Positions 1-9,024 of a DNA stretch of 64,000 nt are shown here, piece after piece; positions within the stretch are counted from its first letter, which is position 1; the number at the start of each line of letters is the position of its first letter. The notes below the pieces were generated by a model, which was given only the letters and a program-made list of their open reading frames with translations, was not told where the DNA came from and did no database searches. A program made the translations under genes and the position numbers. Source of the stretch: Colius striatus (Eukaryota > Chordata > Aves > Coliiformes > Coliidae); assembly GCF_028858725.1 (NCBI RefSeq), contig NC_084763.1:57993152-58057151 (forward strand), written 5' to 3'.

Positions 1-59
1 TCATCCTTCTAGGTGTCCCCACATCCCTCCGAACCCCAAGGACCAACATCTCAACCAGG

Positions 60-310
60 ATGGGGCACCAACGCAGCCCCTCTCCAAATCTCACCCAGTG
101 TGGGTCAGCAGACCCCCTGCCTTCCCATCTCACCCACCGTGGGCCACCCAAGCCCCCCCATCTCACCCACCATGGGCCATCAAACCCCCACCGTTTCACT
201 CAGTATGGGCCACCAAAGCCCCCTCCCCATTCCTCCACCTTCTCACCTAACACAGACCACCCAACCCCCCTTTCTCACCCCTCCACGTGCCACCCAAGCC
301 CCCCTCCATC
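60..310. repeat. Degenerate short tandem repeat in a DSD intron
   Basis: Several imperfect copies of a C-rich unit built around tctcacccaccgtgggcca lie here. They end in the pyrimidine tract of the acceptor at 352. Open frames across it are artefacts of the repeat and its low stop content. Confidence 0.6.
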
Positions 311-352
311 CCCCACCCCGGCCCCACGCTGACCCCCCCCCCGTGCCCGCAG

Positions 353-539
353 CCGGGGTGCTGCCCACGGACCCCGCTGCCCTCTCCCTGGCCCGGGCCA
401 TCGCCGAGGATGCCCCGGAGGAGGTGGCGCTGGTCGGGGTCTATGCCCACTGCGGGAACACCTACGGCTGTCGCGACATCGCTGCCGTCCAAAGCGTCGC
501 CCGCGACACCACCGCAGCCGTGCTCCGCTTCGTGGCGGC
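353..539 (+). CDS. DSD: DSD exon (first in window)
   Basis: The acceptor is a C-rich tract ending gcccgcag at 352 and the donor is GTGAGT at 540. The exon is 187 nt: 2 nt of a split codon, 61 full codons, then GC of an Ala codon finished by the next exon. It encodes the segment with [11 protein letters not shown]. The upstream exons are not in the window. Confidence 0.85.
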
Positions 540-2925
540 GTGAGTGACCCCCAGCCCACGGGCAGGGAAGGGTTAAGGGCCGTGGGTTGGAAGGAGGGGG
601 GTGATGGTTCCAAGGTGGGACACTGTGGGATGGCCCCTTCCTTCCCTCCCTCCCCCCACCCCATAAAACGCCGGCGGGTGGTTGTAAATGCAAATTACCC
701 CCATAAAACGGGGTCCTGCCAACCCCCCCCTCCGGGCAGGGGGAAGAGGAGGAGGATGAAGGCTCCGGGGAGGGGGGAGGAGGAAGATGTTGGTTCTGAG
801 GAGGGGGAGGAGGAGGATGGCGGCTCCGCTCACCTTTGATGTGCGGTTTGGTGGGGGGTTGTGACCTGTGTCATTGTGTCCCGTCGCCCCCCACCCCCTC
901 GGCACCCTTTTGTCCCAGAGCTGTTGCATCCTGGAGGGAATTGCTGCCGGATGAGTCCTGCTGGGGGTGGGGTGAGGGAGGTGGGGAGAGGTCAAGGGGG
1001 GGTTTTGGGAGGCTCCAGTATATCTGGAGGGCTCCCAGAAGCATCTCGGGGTGGCCTATCACATAGGGGAGATGGTCTCCAGCACAGCTCAGGATGCCCT
1101 GGCACATTGAAGTGGGGGTCTCCAGTACATCTAGGGGTGCTGTGGCATATCTCAGGGGGGTCGCAGGCACATCTGGGAGTGCTTTAAAGCATTGGGGGAG
1201 GGATCTCCAGCTTGTATGGGAGTGTCTGGACCATTTAGGGGCTCCCAGGCACATCAGGGTGATGGACCCAGCCCTGGTCTTGCTCCTGTGGTACCCAGGG
1301 GTGATGGACCCACCTCAGGTCCCACTCCCACGGAGTGCAGAAGTGCTGAACCCACCCCTGCAGTACCCCAGGGTGATGGACTCACATCCCATGGTGCCCA
1401 GGGGTGATGGACCCAGCCCTGCTCCTGCTCCTGTGGTACCCAGGGGTGATGGACTCACATCCCATGGTGCCCAGGGGTGATGGACCCAGCCCTGCTCCTG
1501 CTCCTGTGGTACCCAGGGGTGATGGACTCACATCCCATGGTGCCCAGGGGTGATGGACCCAGCACTGCTCTTGCTCCTGTGGTACCCAGGGGTGATGGAC
1601 TCATGTCCCATGGTGCCCAGGGGTGATGGACCCAGCACTGCTCCTGCTCCTGTGGTACCCAGGGGTGATGGACTCATGTCCCATGGTGCCCAGGGGTGAT
1701 GGACCCAGCCCTGCTCCTGCTCCTGTGGTACCCCAGGGGTGATGGACTCATGTCCCATGGTGCCCAGGGGTGATGGACCCAGCACTGCTCCTGCTCCTGT
1801 GGTACCCAGGGGTGATGGACTCATGTCCCATGGTGCCCAGGGGTGATGGACCCAGCCCTGCTCCTGCTCCTGTGGTACCCCAGGGGTGATGGACTCATGT
1901 CCCATGGTGCCCAGGGGTGATGGACCCAGCACTGCTCCTGCTCCTGTGGTATCCCAGGGGTGATGGACTCATGTCCCATGGTGCCCAGGGGTGATGGACC
2001 CAGCACTGCTCCTGCTCCTGTGGTACCCAGGGGTGATGGACCCACCTCAGGTCCCACTCCCACGGCAGCCAGGAGTGCTGGGTCGTTCCTGTGGCACCCA
2101 GGGATGACTCTGGTCTGGCTCCCCATGCTGCCTGGGGGTGTGACATCTCCCCTGGCCGTGTTGTGGCGGCTCAGAGGGGGTCCCCACGTGCCACAGGCTG
2201 CGGCAGGCGGGGGTGGATTGTCCCCAGGCCACCATCGGCTCCACGCCATCCTGTAGCCACCCGGTGCCGGAGATGGCCCAACTCACCGAGCTGCACCCGG
2301 GCAACTACCTCTTCTACGGTGAGCGGCTCAGGGTGCCCCCCAGCACACACCCAGAAGGTGAGACCCCTCCTCACCGCGAGCCCCCTGTCCCCGCAGACCT
2401 GCAGCAGACGCTGCTGGGCTCCTGCCGGCCGGAGGACGTGGCCATCCGCGTGCTCACCAGGGTGGTCGGGCACTACCCGCACCGCCGGCAGCTGCTGGTG
2501 GACTGCGGCTGGGCTGCCCTCAGCCTCCACGGCTACGACCAGGGCCCCGCGGGCTGTGCCGCCGTCGAGGGTCACCCCCAGCTCAGGTGGGCGCTGAGGG
2601 GGTTGGGGACAAGGGGACACACACACACAGAGGAGCGGGGGGTGACGGCGTGTGCCCGCAGGCTGGTGGGGCTGACGCAGGAGCACGGGCAGCTGGAAGC
2701 CGTGGACGGGCAGCTGGATTTCGGGCGCTTCCCGCTGGGCACCGTGCTGGCACTCGTCCCCTTCCACGTGAGTACGGCCCCGCTGAGCCCCGCCACGTCC
2801 CACCGGGCCCCCCTCACCGCCCCCACCCGCCGCAGGCCTGTGCCACCGCCGCCATGCACCCCATCTACTACGTGCACGCCGAGGGCAAGGTGGTGGAGCT
2901 CTGGCACCCCGTCCGTGGCTGGTGA
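353..2925 (+). CDS. DSD: D-serine dehydratase, C-terminal part (5 exons; 5' end outside window)
   Basis: Zinc- and PLP-dependent enzyme that converts D-serine to pyruvate and ammonia. Coding exons are 353-539, 2197-2318, 2397-2586, 2662-2767 and 2836-2925, and all junctions keep frame. They encode the last 230 or so residues, which join into one continuous protein ending in HPVRGW. Visible motifs are [11 protein letters not shown], the GSTPS loop expected to hold the PLP phosphate, and the pair His-Ala-Cys (PFH at the end of exon 4, AC at the start of exon 5). In chicken D-serine dehydratase the zinc ligands are His347 and Cys349 of 376 residues. Here 29 residues follow the histidine, which gives exactly the same C-terminal spacing. 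The N-terminal part with the PLP lysine lies left of the window. The next gene, NRADD, is on the same strand and starts about 2 kb downstream. Family assignment is confident; the symbol follows avian usage. Confidence 0.9.
540..2196 (+). other. DSD intron holding GA-rich tract, degenerate repeat and 73-bp minisatellite
   Basis: No coding similarity is seen inside this 1.66-kb intron. Positions 730-830 are a purine-rich gaggagg tract. Positions 1010-1260 hold a loosely repeated unit around ctccagtacatctaggggtg. Positions 1255-2045 are the 73-bp minisatellite listed separately. Confidence 0.75.
1255..2045. repeat. Minisatellite, 73-bp period, about 10-11 copies
   Basis: The unit alternates ggtgatggacccagc and ggtgatggactca blocks, linked by ctgtggtaccca and catggtgccca. 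The same phase point recurs at 1401 and 1474, giving 73 bp. Copies differ at a few positions, for example ccagccctg versus ccagcactg. 73 is not a multiple of 3, so the minus-strand open frames across it simply cycle through frames. Confidence 0.93.
2197..2318 (+). CDS. DSD: DSD exon
   Basis: The acceptor is gccacag at 2196 and the donor GTGAGC at 2319. It encodes [10 protein letters not shown] followed by [10 protein letters not shown] and on to GNYLFY. The GSTPS loop is the likely PLP phosphate-binding element. The exon is 122 nt with 1 nt of a split codon at each end. Confidence 0.88.
2397..2586 (+). CDS. DSD: DSD exon
   Basis: The acceptor is ccccgcag at 2396 and the donor GTGGGC at 2587. 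The 190 nt run from the Asp split codon through [10 protein letters not shown] to GHPQLR. The intron before it is only 78 bp. Confidence 0.88.
2662..2767 (+). CDS. DSD: DSD exon carrying the zinc-ligand His
   Basis: The acceptor is gcccgcag at 2661 and the donor GTGAGT at 2768. The 106 nt encode 35 residues ending ALVPFH. The last codon is the histidine matching zinc ligand His347 of the chicken enzyme. Confidence 0.88.
2836..2925 (+). CDS. DSD: DSD last coding exon, with zinc-ligand Cys and stop
   Basis: The acceptor is gccgcag at 2835. The 29 codons begin [13 protein letters not shown] and end HPVRGW before TGA at 2923-2925. The Cys at the second codon matches zinc ligand Cys349. Confidence 0.88.
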   Translation, partial: ACATAAMHPIYYVHAEGKVVELWHPVRGW

Positions 2926-2984
2926 GGAGGAGACGGGAGCTGCAGGGAGCTGTGCCCGTGCCAGGACCCTGTGCCCGCACCAAG

Positions 2985-4010
2985 GTCCTGAGCCCACATC
3001 GAGACCATGTGCCCACACTGAGACCCTGAACCCACACCAAGACCCTGTACTAATGCTGACATCCTGCACCCACACCGACACCCTGCACCCACGCTGACAC
3101 CCTGTGCCCACACTGACACCCTGCACCCACACTGACACCCTGTGCCCACGCTGACACCCTGTGCCCACACCAAGACCCTGCACCCACGCTGAGACCTTGC
3201 ACCCCCCTAAACCCCTGCACACACACTGAGACCCTGCACCCACACTGACACCCTGCACCCACGCTGACACCCTGTGCCCACACTGACACCCTGCACCCAC
3301 GCTGACACCCTGTGCCCACGCTGAGACCTTGCACACCCCCAAACCCCTGCACCCACACCGAGACCCTGCACCCACGCTGACACCCTGTGCCCACGCTGAC
3401 ACCCTGCACCCACAATTAGACCCTGCACCCACACTGACACCCTGTGCCCACGCTGAGACCCTGCACCCACAATTAGACCCTGCACCCACACTGACACCCT
3501 GTGCCCACGCTGAGACCCTGCACCCACACCGACACCCTGCACCCACGCCGACACCCTGCACCCACACCGACACCCTGCACCCACGCTGACACCCTGTGCC
3601 CACACTGACACCCTGTGCCCACACAGAGACCCTGCACCCACACCAAGACCCTGCACCCACGCTGAGACCTTGCACCCCCCTAAACCCCTGCACACACACT
3701 GAGACCCTGCACCCACACTGACACCCTGCACCCACACTGACACCCTGTGCCCACGCTGACACCCTGCACCCACAATTAGACCCTGCACCCACACCGACAC
3801 CCTGTGCCCACGCTGAGACCCTGCACCCACAATTAGACCCTGCACCCACACTGAGACCTTGCACACCCCCAAACCCCTGCACCCACAATTAGACCCTGCA
3901 CCCACACTGACACCCTGTGCCCACACCGAGACCCTGCACCCACAATTAGACCCTGCACCCACACTGAGACCCTCCACCTCCCAAAACCCCTACACCCACG
4001 CCAGGGTTCT
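2985..4010. repeat. Minisatellite, 19-bp period, in the presumed DSD 3' UTR
   Basis: More than 50 copies of a 19-bp unit around accctgcacccacactgac, with variants ctgtgcccac and cacaattagac. It begins just after the DSD stop codon and ends about 200 bp before an AATAAA signal. Minus-strand frames of up to 438 codons come only from the repeat: 19 bp read three times gives a 19-residue cycle. Confidence 0.93.
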
Positions 4011-4203
4011 GCAACCCACTTGGGAGACCCCATGCCCAGGCCAAGGCTCTGCACCCACGCTCTGGGCTCCTGCATCCACGTGGAGGTCACGCACCCGTGT
4101 CCGGCTGCTGCACCCACGCCACAACCCTGCAGCCACACCGAGGTGCTGCACCCACGGAAAAGCCCGGCACCCACGTTGGGCTGCTGCTCCCCACCCCGGG
4201 GCC

Positions 4204-4209
4204 AATAAA
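4204..4209 (+). terminator. Polyadenylation signal AATAAA, likely DSD
   Basis: This is a canonical AATAAA on the plus strand, the first good one after the DSD stop at 2925. If it is used, the DSD 3' UTR is about 1.3 kb and consists mostly of the 19-bp minisatellite. Confidence 0.55.
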
Positions 4210-4369
4210 GCTGCTTCTCCCGCTTCCAGAGGCTTTATCCCGCGGGTGCGGGACGGGACGGGCCGTGGGCAGTTGGGACACACACCCCCCGCGTCCCCCC
4301 GGTACCCCCGCGCCGACGGGCACCGGGACAGCCCGCGCCGAGCCCCGAGCCGCGCCACGGGCACCGCGA

Positions 4370-4860
4370 GGGGCGGGGCTTAGCGCGAGGCTCCGCCCCT
4401 CCCGCGGCTCGCAGCCAATAGCGGAGCGCCCCGCCCGGCCCGGCCCGAGGCGAACCGCGCTCGTCTGCGCTGGGGCCGCGCCGAGCGGAGCCGAACGGAG
4501 CCGAACCCAGCCGAGCGGGGCCGCAGCGGACCGAGCGAAGCGGGACGGGGTCGGAGTGGATCGGCTCGGCTCGGCTCGGACCAGCCCGGCCTGACCCGGC
4601 TTGGCTTGGCTTGGCTTGGCTCGGCTCGGCTCTGCTCGACCCGGCTCTGCTCAGCTCAGCCAAGCCCGGCTCGGCTCTGCTCAGCTCAGCCCTACCCGGC
4701 TCTGCTCGGCCCGGCCAAGCCCGGCTCGGCTCGGCTCTGCTCAGCTCTACCCGGCTCTGCTCGGCCCGGCTCTGCTCATCTCAGCCCATCCCGGCTCGGC
4801 TCGGCTCTGCTGAGCCCGGCTCGGCCCGGCGCGGGTTGCGGGGCAGGGACCAGTCTCGGC
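4370..4860 (+). promoter_or_regulatory. NRADD: CpG-island promoter and 5' UTR of NRADD
   Basis: Very CpG-rich DNA with a GC box (ggggcgggg, 4370-4378), an inverted GC box around 4392-4402 and a CCAAT box at 4415-4419. No TATA box is seen. The likely transcription start lies downstream of the CCAAT box. Positions 4560-4830 are a degenerate ggctc/cggct pentamer tract that would fall in the 5' UTR or core promoter. The DSD polyA signal is only about 160 bp upstream. Confidence 0.65.
4560..4830. repeat. Degenerate pentanucleotide tract (ggctc)n
   Basis: About 50 near-copies of ggctc/cggct, with interspersed ctgct and cagct variants, lie just upstream of the NRADD start codon. Frames rich in Ala-Arg-Leu-Gly-Ser across it are repeat artefacts. 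Confidence 0.8.
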
Positions 4861-4861
4861 G

Positions 4862-4909
4862 ATGCGGCGGGTGCTGCTGCTGCCGCCGCTGCTGCTGCTG
4901 CTCGGGCCG
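4862..4909 (+). CDS. NRADD: NRADD exon 1, signal peptide
   Basis: The ATG at 4862 sits in ggcgATGc and starts a Leu-rich signal peptide (MRRVLLLPPL). The donor is placed at 4910 (GTGCGG) because it leaves phase 0, as exon 2 needs, and no better GT lies nearby. The GGGAC/GGGAT tract that follows would then be intronic. The start is confident, the donor moderate. Confidence 0.65.
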
Positions 4910-7900
4910 GTGCGGGCGGGACGGGACCGGGATGGGACCGGGATGGGGACGGGACGGGACCGGGATGGGACGGGACGGGACGGGCTCCCCGGAGCGCTCC
5001 TGCCCGCTGCCGGCCGCACTGCGCTTGGGGATCTTCTGCCTCTAACTTCTGTTGGGTTTAATTGAGTTTAGCTCCCTCCCATTGCATTTTACTTTATTTT
5101 CTCCACTCCCGTTCTGTTCCCTCTCCCTCCCTTCCCTTTTCCTTCCTCTTCACTTCATTTCTACCCCGTTTCAGCCCTTGCCGCTCCCGTTTGTTTCTCT
5201 CCCTCGTTCCCCGTTTGTTTCTCTGCGTTTCATCCCCGTTTGTTCCTTTTCTTCCCGACGGCTTTTAATTCATCTTCCCTTCTGTTTCCTTTTCTTTGTA
5301 CTCTCTCCCCTTCCCCCGCTGTACTTTACCCCCCTCCCTCTGCGCTGTCCCTCCAACCCCGCCGTGTGCCCCCAGGCACCGGGAGGGGACCGCGACCCTC
5401 CCCACGGGCTGTGGGTCCATATTGATGGGGAGGGGGCGGCTGGGGGCGGGGGGGTGTCCACGAGCCCTCCCAGGGGACAGAGTCGATGGAAAACTGCGGC
5501 AGGACCCCCCCGCGACCCCCTCCCGCGCTGTGCCCGCAGGTGCCCGGGGGCTGCAGCACCCCGTGTCCCCCCGGCTCCGGCGGCACCCAGCCCTGCGGCC
5601 TCACCGGCAGCCTGTGCCAGCCCTGTGCCCGCAGTGAGTACCCCCTCCCCAAACCCCTCCCCACCCTCCCACACCCCCTGCCCGCTGCCCCCCGCCCGGC
5701 CCAGCCCCCAGTTAGGGGGGGGATGCACCCCGTGTCCCACCCCTCACTACAGGGTGGAGGGGTGGCCGTGCCTCAGTTTCCCCACCGAGGCGATGCCGGT
5801 TCCCCTGGGCGCTGGGGGGAAGGAGGGCACAGGGGCTCCCCTAACCTTTTGGGGGTGCCTCCTCTTAGCCCAGGCTGTGGAGCCAGTGACAGGGGACCCT
5901 TCGCCCACCACCCCCAAATTCCTGCCCCCCGAAGCCACGGGGCAGGACATCATCCCCGTGTACTGCTCCCTCTTGGCTGCCGTGGTGGTGGGACTCCTCG
6001 CCTACGTTGCCTTCAAGTGGTAGGTGTGGGATGGGTGGGAGGGGAAGGGGGGGCATAAAGGGGGGCACCTCGATGTCCTGGGTGACTCCCACCCCTCAAC
6101 CCCCCTCCATGGGCAGCTGGCACACGTGTAGGCAGAAGCAGCAACTGGCCAAGGCACGGGCAGGAGATTTGGGGTCGTCACCCGACGGGGAGAAGCTGCA
6201 GAGTGACAGCGGGGTCTTCCTCGACACCCACAGCCTCCAGGAGCCCCACCAGCCTGGAAAGGGTGAGCACCCACCCCCCAGCCACGGGGTTTGGGGTGGA
6301 GGGGGGAAAGGGGGGCACCTATCCACTCATCACAGGGTGGTTTTGTCCCCCTCCCGTGTCATGTCAGGGTTCATCTGTCCCTGGGGAGCAGCTCCAGCTC
6401 AAAGGAGCATCCTCATGGGGTTGGGAGCACACATCTGAGTTTTAGGGTGCCACCGTGGCCCAGGGAGCACCCACATGGGTTTTAGGGTACACAGCTGCAC
6501 CCTCAGGTGGGATGGGGAGCATTTCCACCGTGGGGTTCACCTGGGTGGGGTTGGGGAGCACCCAGATAGGTGTTAGGGATCATCTGTGCTTTGGGGTGCA
6601 GCTGCAGGGGGTTGGGGAGCACCAGGATGGGGTTGGGGAGCACCCATTCCCTGGGGAACACCCAAATGTGAGTGGGTGGAACCCAAATTGGGGGAGGGAG
6701 CACTCAAATGGGGTTGGGGAAGCACCTGGGTGGCGTTAGGGACCACCCACATCCCAGAGAGCACCCAAATGGAAGCCAAGAAGCACCCAAACAGGGTCAG
6801 GGAGCACTTTTACCTCAGGTAAGACCCAAATGGGGGTCAGGGAGCACCTGCATGGGGTTGGGGAGCACCCATACTCCAGACAGAACCTAAGTGGGGGTCA
6901 GAGAGCACCTAAACAGGGGTTGGGGAGCACCCATATCCTGATAGCACCTAAATGGGGCTGGGGAGCACTTAAATGGGGTCAGGGAAGCACATGGATGGGG
7001 TTGAGGAGAACCCATGCCCTGGGGAGCACCCAAATGGGGGTCAGAGAGCACCCAAATGAGGCTGGGGAGCACCCATAGCCTAAAGAGCACCCACATGGGA
7101 GTCAGCAACCACCCAAATGGGGTTGGGGAGCACCTGGATGGAGTCAGGGAGCACCCATACCACAGACAGCACCCAAATGGGAGTCAGAGAGCACCCACAC
7201 CCCAGATTGAACCCAAATGGGGGTTAGAGAGTACCCAAACAGAGGCTGGGGAACACCTGGATGGGGTTGAGGAGCACCCATGGCCCGGGTAACACCCAAA
7301 CAAGGGACAGCAAGCACCTGAAAGGGGTCAGAGAGCACCTGGATCACGTTAGGGAGCACCCATACCCCTAATAGAACCCAAACGGGCATCAGGGAGCACC
7401 CAAACTGGGGTTGGGGAGTAACTCTACCCCAGAGAGCACCCAAATGGGGTTAGGGAGCACCTAAGTGGGATTGGGGAGCACTCATACCCCAGCTAGCACC
7501 TAAATAGGTATCAGGAAGCACCCAAATAGGGTTGGGGAGCAGCTACATGGGATTGGGGAGCACTCATACCCCAGCTAGCACCTAAATGGGGTTGGGGAGC
7601 ACCTACATGGGGTTGGGGAGCACTCATAGCCCAGCTAGCACCCAAATAGGTATCAGAAAGCACCCAAATAGGGTTGGGGAGCACCTACATGGGATTGGGG
7701 TGCACTCATATCCCAGCTAGCACTCAAATAGAGTTGGGGAGCACTCAATAGCACCTAAATAGGGCTGAAGAGCACCTAAATGGGATTGGGGAGCACTCAT
7801 AGCCCAGCTAGCACCCAAATAGGGTTGGGGAGCACCCAAATAGGGTTGGGGAGCACTCATAGCCCAGCTAGCAGCCAAATAGGGTTGAGGAGCACCTAAA

Positions 7901-8665
7901 TGGGGTTGGGGAGCACTCATAGCCCAGCTAGCACCCAAATAGGGTTGGGGAGCACCCAAATAGGGTTGGGGAGCACTCATAGCCCAGCTAGCAGCCAAAT
8001 AGGGTTGGGGAGCACCCAAATAGGGTTGGGGAGCACTCATAGCCCAGCTAGCAGCCAAATAGGGTTGGGGAGCACCCAAATAGGGTTGGGGAGCACTCAT
8101 AGCCCAGCTAGCAGCCAAATAGGGTTGGGGAGCACCCAAGTAGGGTTGGGGAGCACTTAAATGGGGTTGGGGAGCACTCATATCCCAGCTAGCACTCAAA
8201 TAGAGTTGGGGAGCACTCAATAGCACCCAAATAGGGCTGAAGAGCACCTAAATGGGATTGGGGAGCACTCATAGCCCAGCTAGCAGACAAATAGGGTTGG
8301 GGAGCACCTAAATGGGGTTGGGAGCACTCATACCCCAGCTAGCACCTAAATAGGTATCAGGGAGCACCCAAATGGCATCTGGGAGCACTCCAATGGGTCA
8401 GGGAGCACTCCCACCCCACTGTGTCTCCGGGGAGCCGGTGGCACCTGCAGCACAACCCCTGTTGGGGGGTGATCTGGGTGCCCCCTGACCCTCCCCTCCC
8501 CTCGCAGCGCCCCGTCCCGAGGGCACCCCCCTGTGCTCCGTGGCCCCGCAGCGGCAGGAGGAGCTGCCCAGCGCCTGGGCCGGCCGCGACGGCGCCGCCA
8601 CGGACTCGCTGTGCCGGGCCCTGGCAGCCATCGGCCACCACGGGGACGCGGCCACCTCCGTCTGA
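4862..8665 (+). CDS. NRADD: p75NTR-like receptor, NRADD orthologue (5 exons)
   Basis: Type I membrane protein related to the p75 neurotrophin receptor. Exons are 4862-4909, 5540-5633, 5869-6019, 6117-6262 and 8508-8665, all in phase, giving a protein of about 165 aa. In order it shows a signal peptide (MRRVLLLPPL...), one cysteine-rich module aligning with p75 repeat 1 (CSTPCPPG ... QPCGLTGSLCQPC), and a transmembrane segment nearly identical to p75 (IIPVYCSLLAAVVVGLLAYV). A p75-type juxtamembrane part follows (WHTCRQKQQ, then EGEKL-like DGEKLQSDSG). The last exon aligns with both ends of the death domain but not its middle. The C-terminus TSV keeps a class I PDZ-ligand shape like p75 SPV. 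Position next to SETD2 matches mammalian Nradd. The first exon's donor is the least certain part. Confidence 0.8.
5540..5633 (+). CDS. NRADD: NRADD exon 2, single cysteine-rich module
   Basis: The acceptor is gcccgcag at 5539 and the donor GTGAGT at 5634. The 94 nt encode VPGGCSTPCPPGSGG and on to CQPCAR. Cysteine spacing and the QPCG...C-PC pattern match the end of p75 cysteine-rich repeat 1. Repeats 2-4 of p75 have no counterpart in the gene. Confidence 0.78.
5869..6019 (+). CDS. NRADD: NRADD exon 3, stalk and transmembrane segment
   Basis: The acceptor is cctcttag at 5868 and the donor GTAGGT at 6020. It encodes a short Pro/Thr stalk and the segment IIPVYCSLLAAVVVGLLAYV followed by AFK, which is close to identical to the p75NTR membrane span. 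The nearby cag at 5873 would break frame, so tag at 5867-5868 is used. Confidence 0.85.
6117..6262 (+). CDS. NRADD: NRADD exon 4, intracellular juxtamembrane region
   Basis: The acceptor is tgggcag at 6116 and the donor GTGAGC at 6263. It begins with the C of a split Cys codon, then WHTCRQKQQLAKA, and later GEKLQSDSGVF, matching the p75 juxtamembrane motif GEKLHSDSG. It ends with one base of a split Ala codon. Confidence 0.82.
6263..8507 (+). other. NRADD intron 4, almost wholly minisatellite
   Basis: A 2.2-kb intron with no exon-like sequence recognised. From about 6410 to 8400 it is made of variants of gggttggggagcacccaaat. The flanking exons join in phase (G|CG) without needing another exon. 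Confidence 0.8.
6410..8400. repeat. Minisatellite with 60-bp higher-order period
   Basis: The base unit is about 20-30 bp (ttggggagcacccaaatagg). Between about 7790 and 8160 it is arranged as a clean 60-bp unit in which agcccagctagcagccaaat recurs at 7861, 7921, 7981, 8041 and 8101. The left part is more degenerate, suggesting that recent homogenisation was limited to the right part. Confidence 0.92.
8508..8665 (+). CDS. NRADD: NRADD exon 5, shortened death-domain exon and stop
   Basis: The acceptor is cccctcgcag at 8507 and the TGA is at 8663-8665. It encodes 51 full codons. The start (GTPLCSVAPQRQEEL) aligns with the p75 segment GLYSSLPPAKREEV, and the end (WAGRDGAATDSLCRAL ... TSV) with the p75 segment WATQDSATLDALLAAL ... 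SPV. About 40 residues of the p75 death domain between these blocks have no counterpart, so the fold is probably incomplete. The reading frame is intact. Confidence 0.75.
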
Positions 8666-8784
8666 CACAGCACGGTGGGGGGCTCCTGGGGGCTCCTGTC
8701 CTTTCCCCGCTCGTGGAACTGGGTTTGGTACCGTGTGAGGGTGCTGGGGGTGGGTCTGAGGCTGGGTGGTCGCTGCGTGGCCGT

Positions 8785-8790
8785 ATTAAA
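8785..8790 (+). terminator. NRADD: Polyadenylation signal ATTAAA, likely NRADD
   Basis: ATTAAA, the common variant signal, lies 120 nt after the NRADD stop codon and before GT-rich sequence (gtgtctgtgtgagcg), which is typical downstream-element composition. Confidence 0.6.
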
Positions 8791-9024
8791 CGTGGCACTT
8801 GGCGTCGGGTGTCTGTGTGAGCGTCCCCTCCATCGCCTGGCACCAGGTGGGTGGCCTTGGGCTGTGTGTCACCACTGTCCTTCTGTCCCCTTAGTGGGTG
8901 TCTGTTGCTGGGATGTGTCCCCTCAGGGGTGTGGCAGCAAGGTGGGTGTCCCTGTGTCCTCTCACGCCTGTGTCACTGGGATCAGTGTCCTTGGAGGTCT
9001 CCAGGACGTGTCCTCACTGTGTCC

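Noticed and set aside
2572-3977. Minus-strand frames of 256-438 codons rich in VSVGAGCQ
   Set aside because: Produced by the 19-bp minisatellite; no initiation context, no domain, and opposite to DSD.
4601-5061. Frames rich in Ala-Arg-Leu-Gly-Ser upstream of NRADD
   Set aside because: Pentanucleotide tract in the 5' UTR or promoter; the real start is the signal peptide ATG at 4862.
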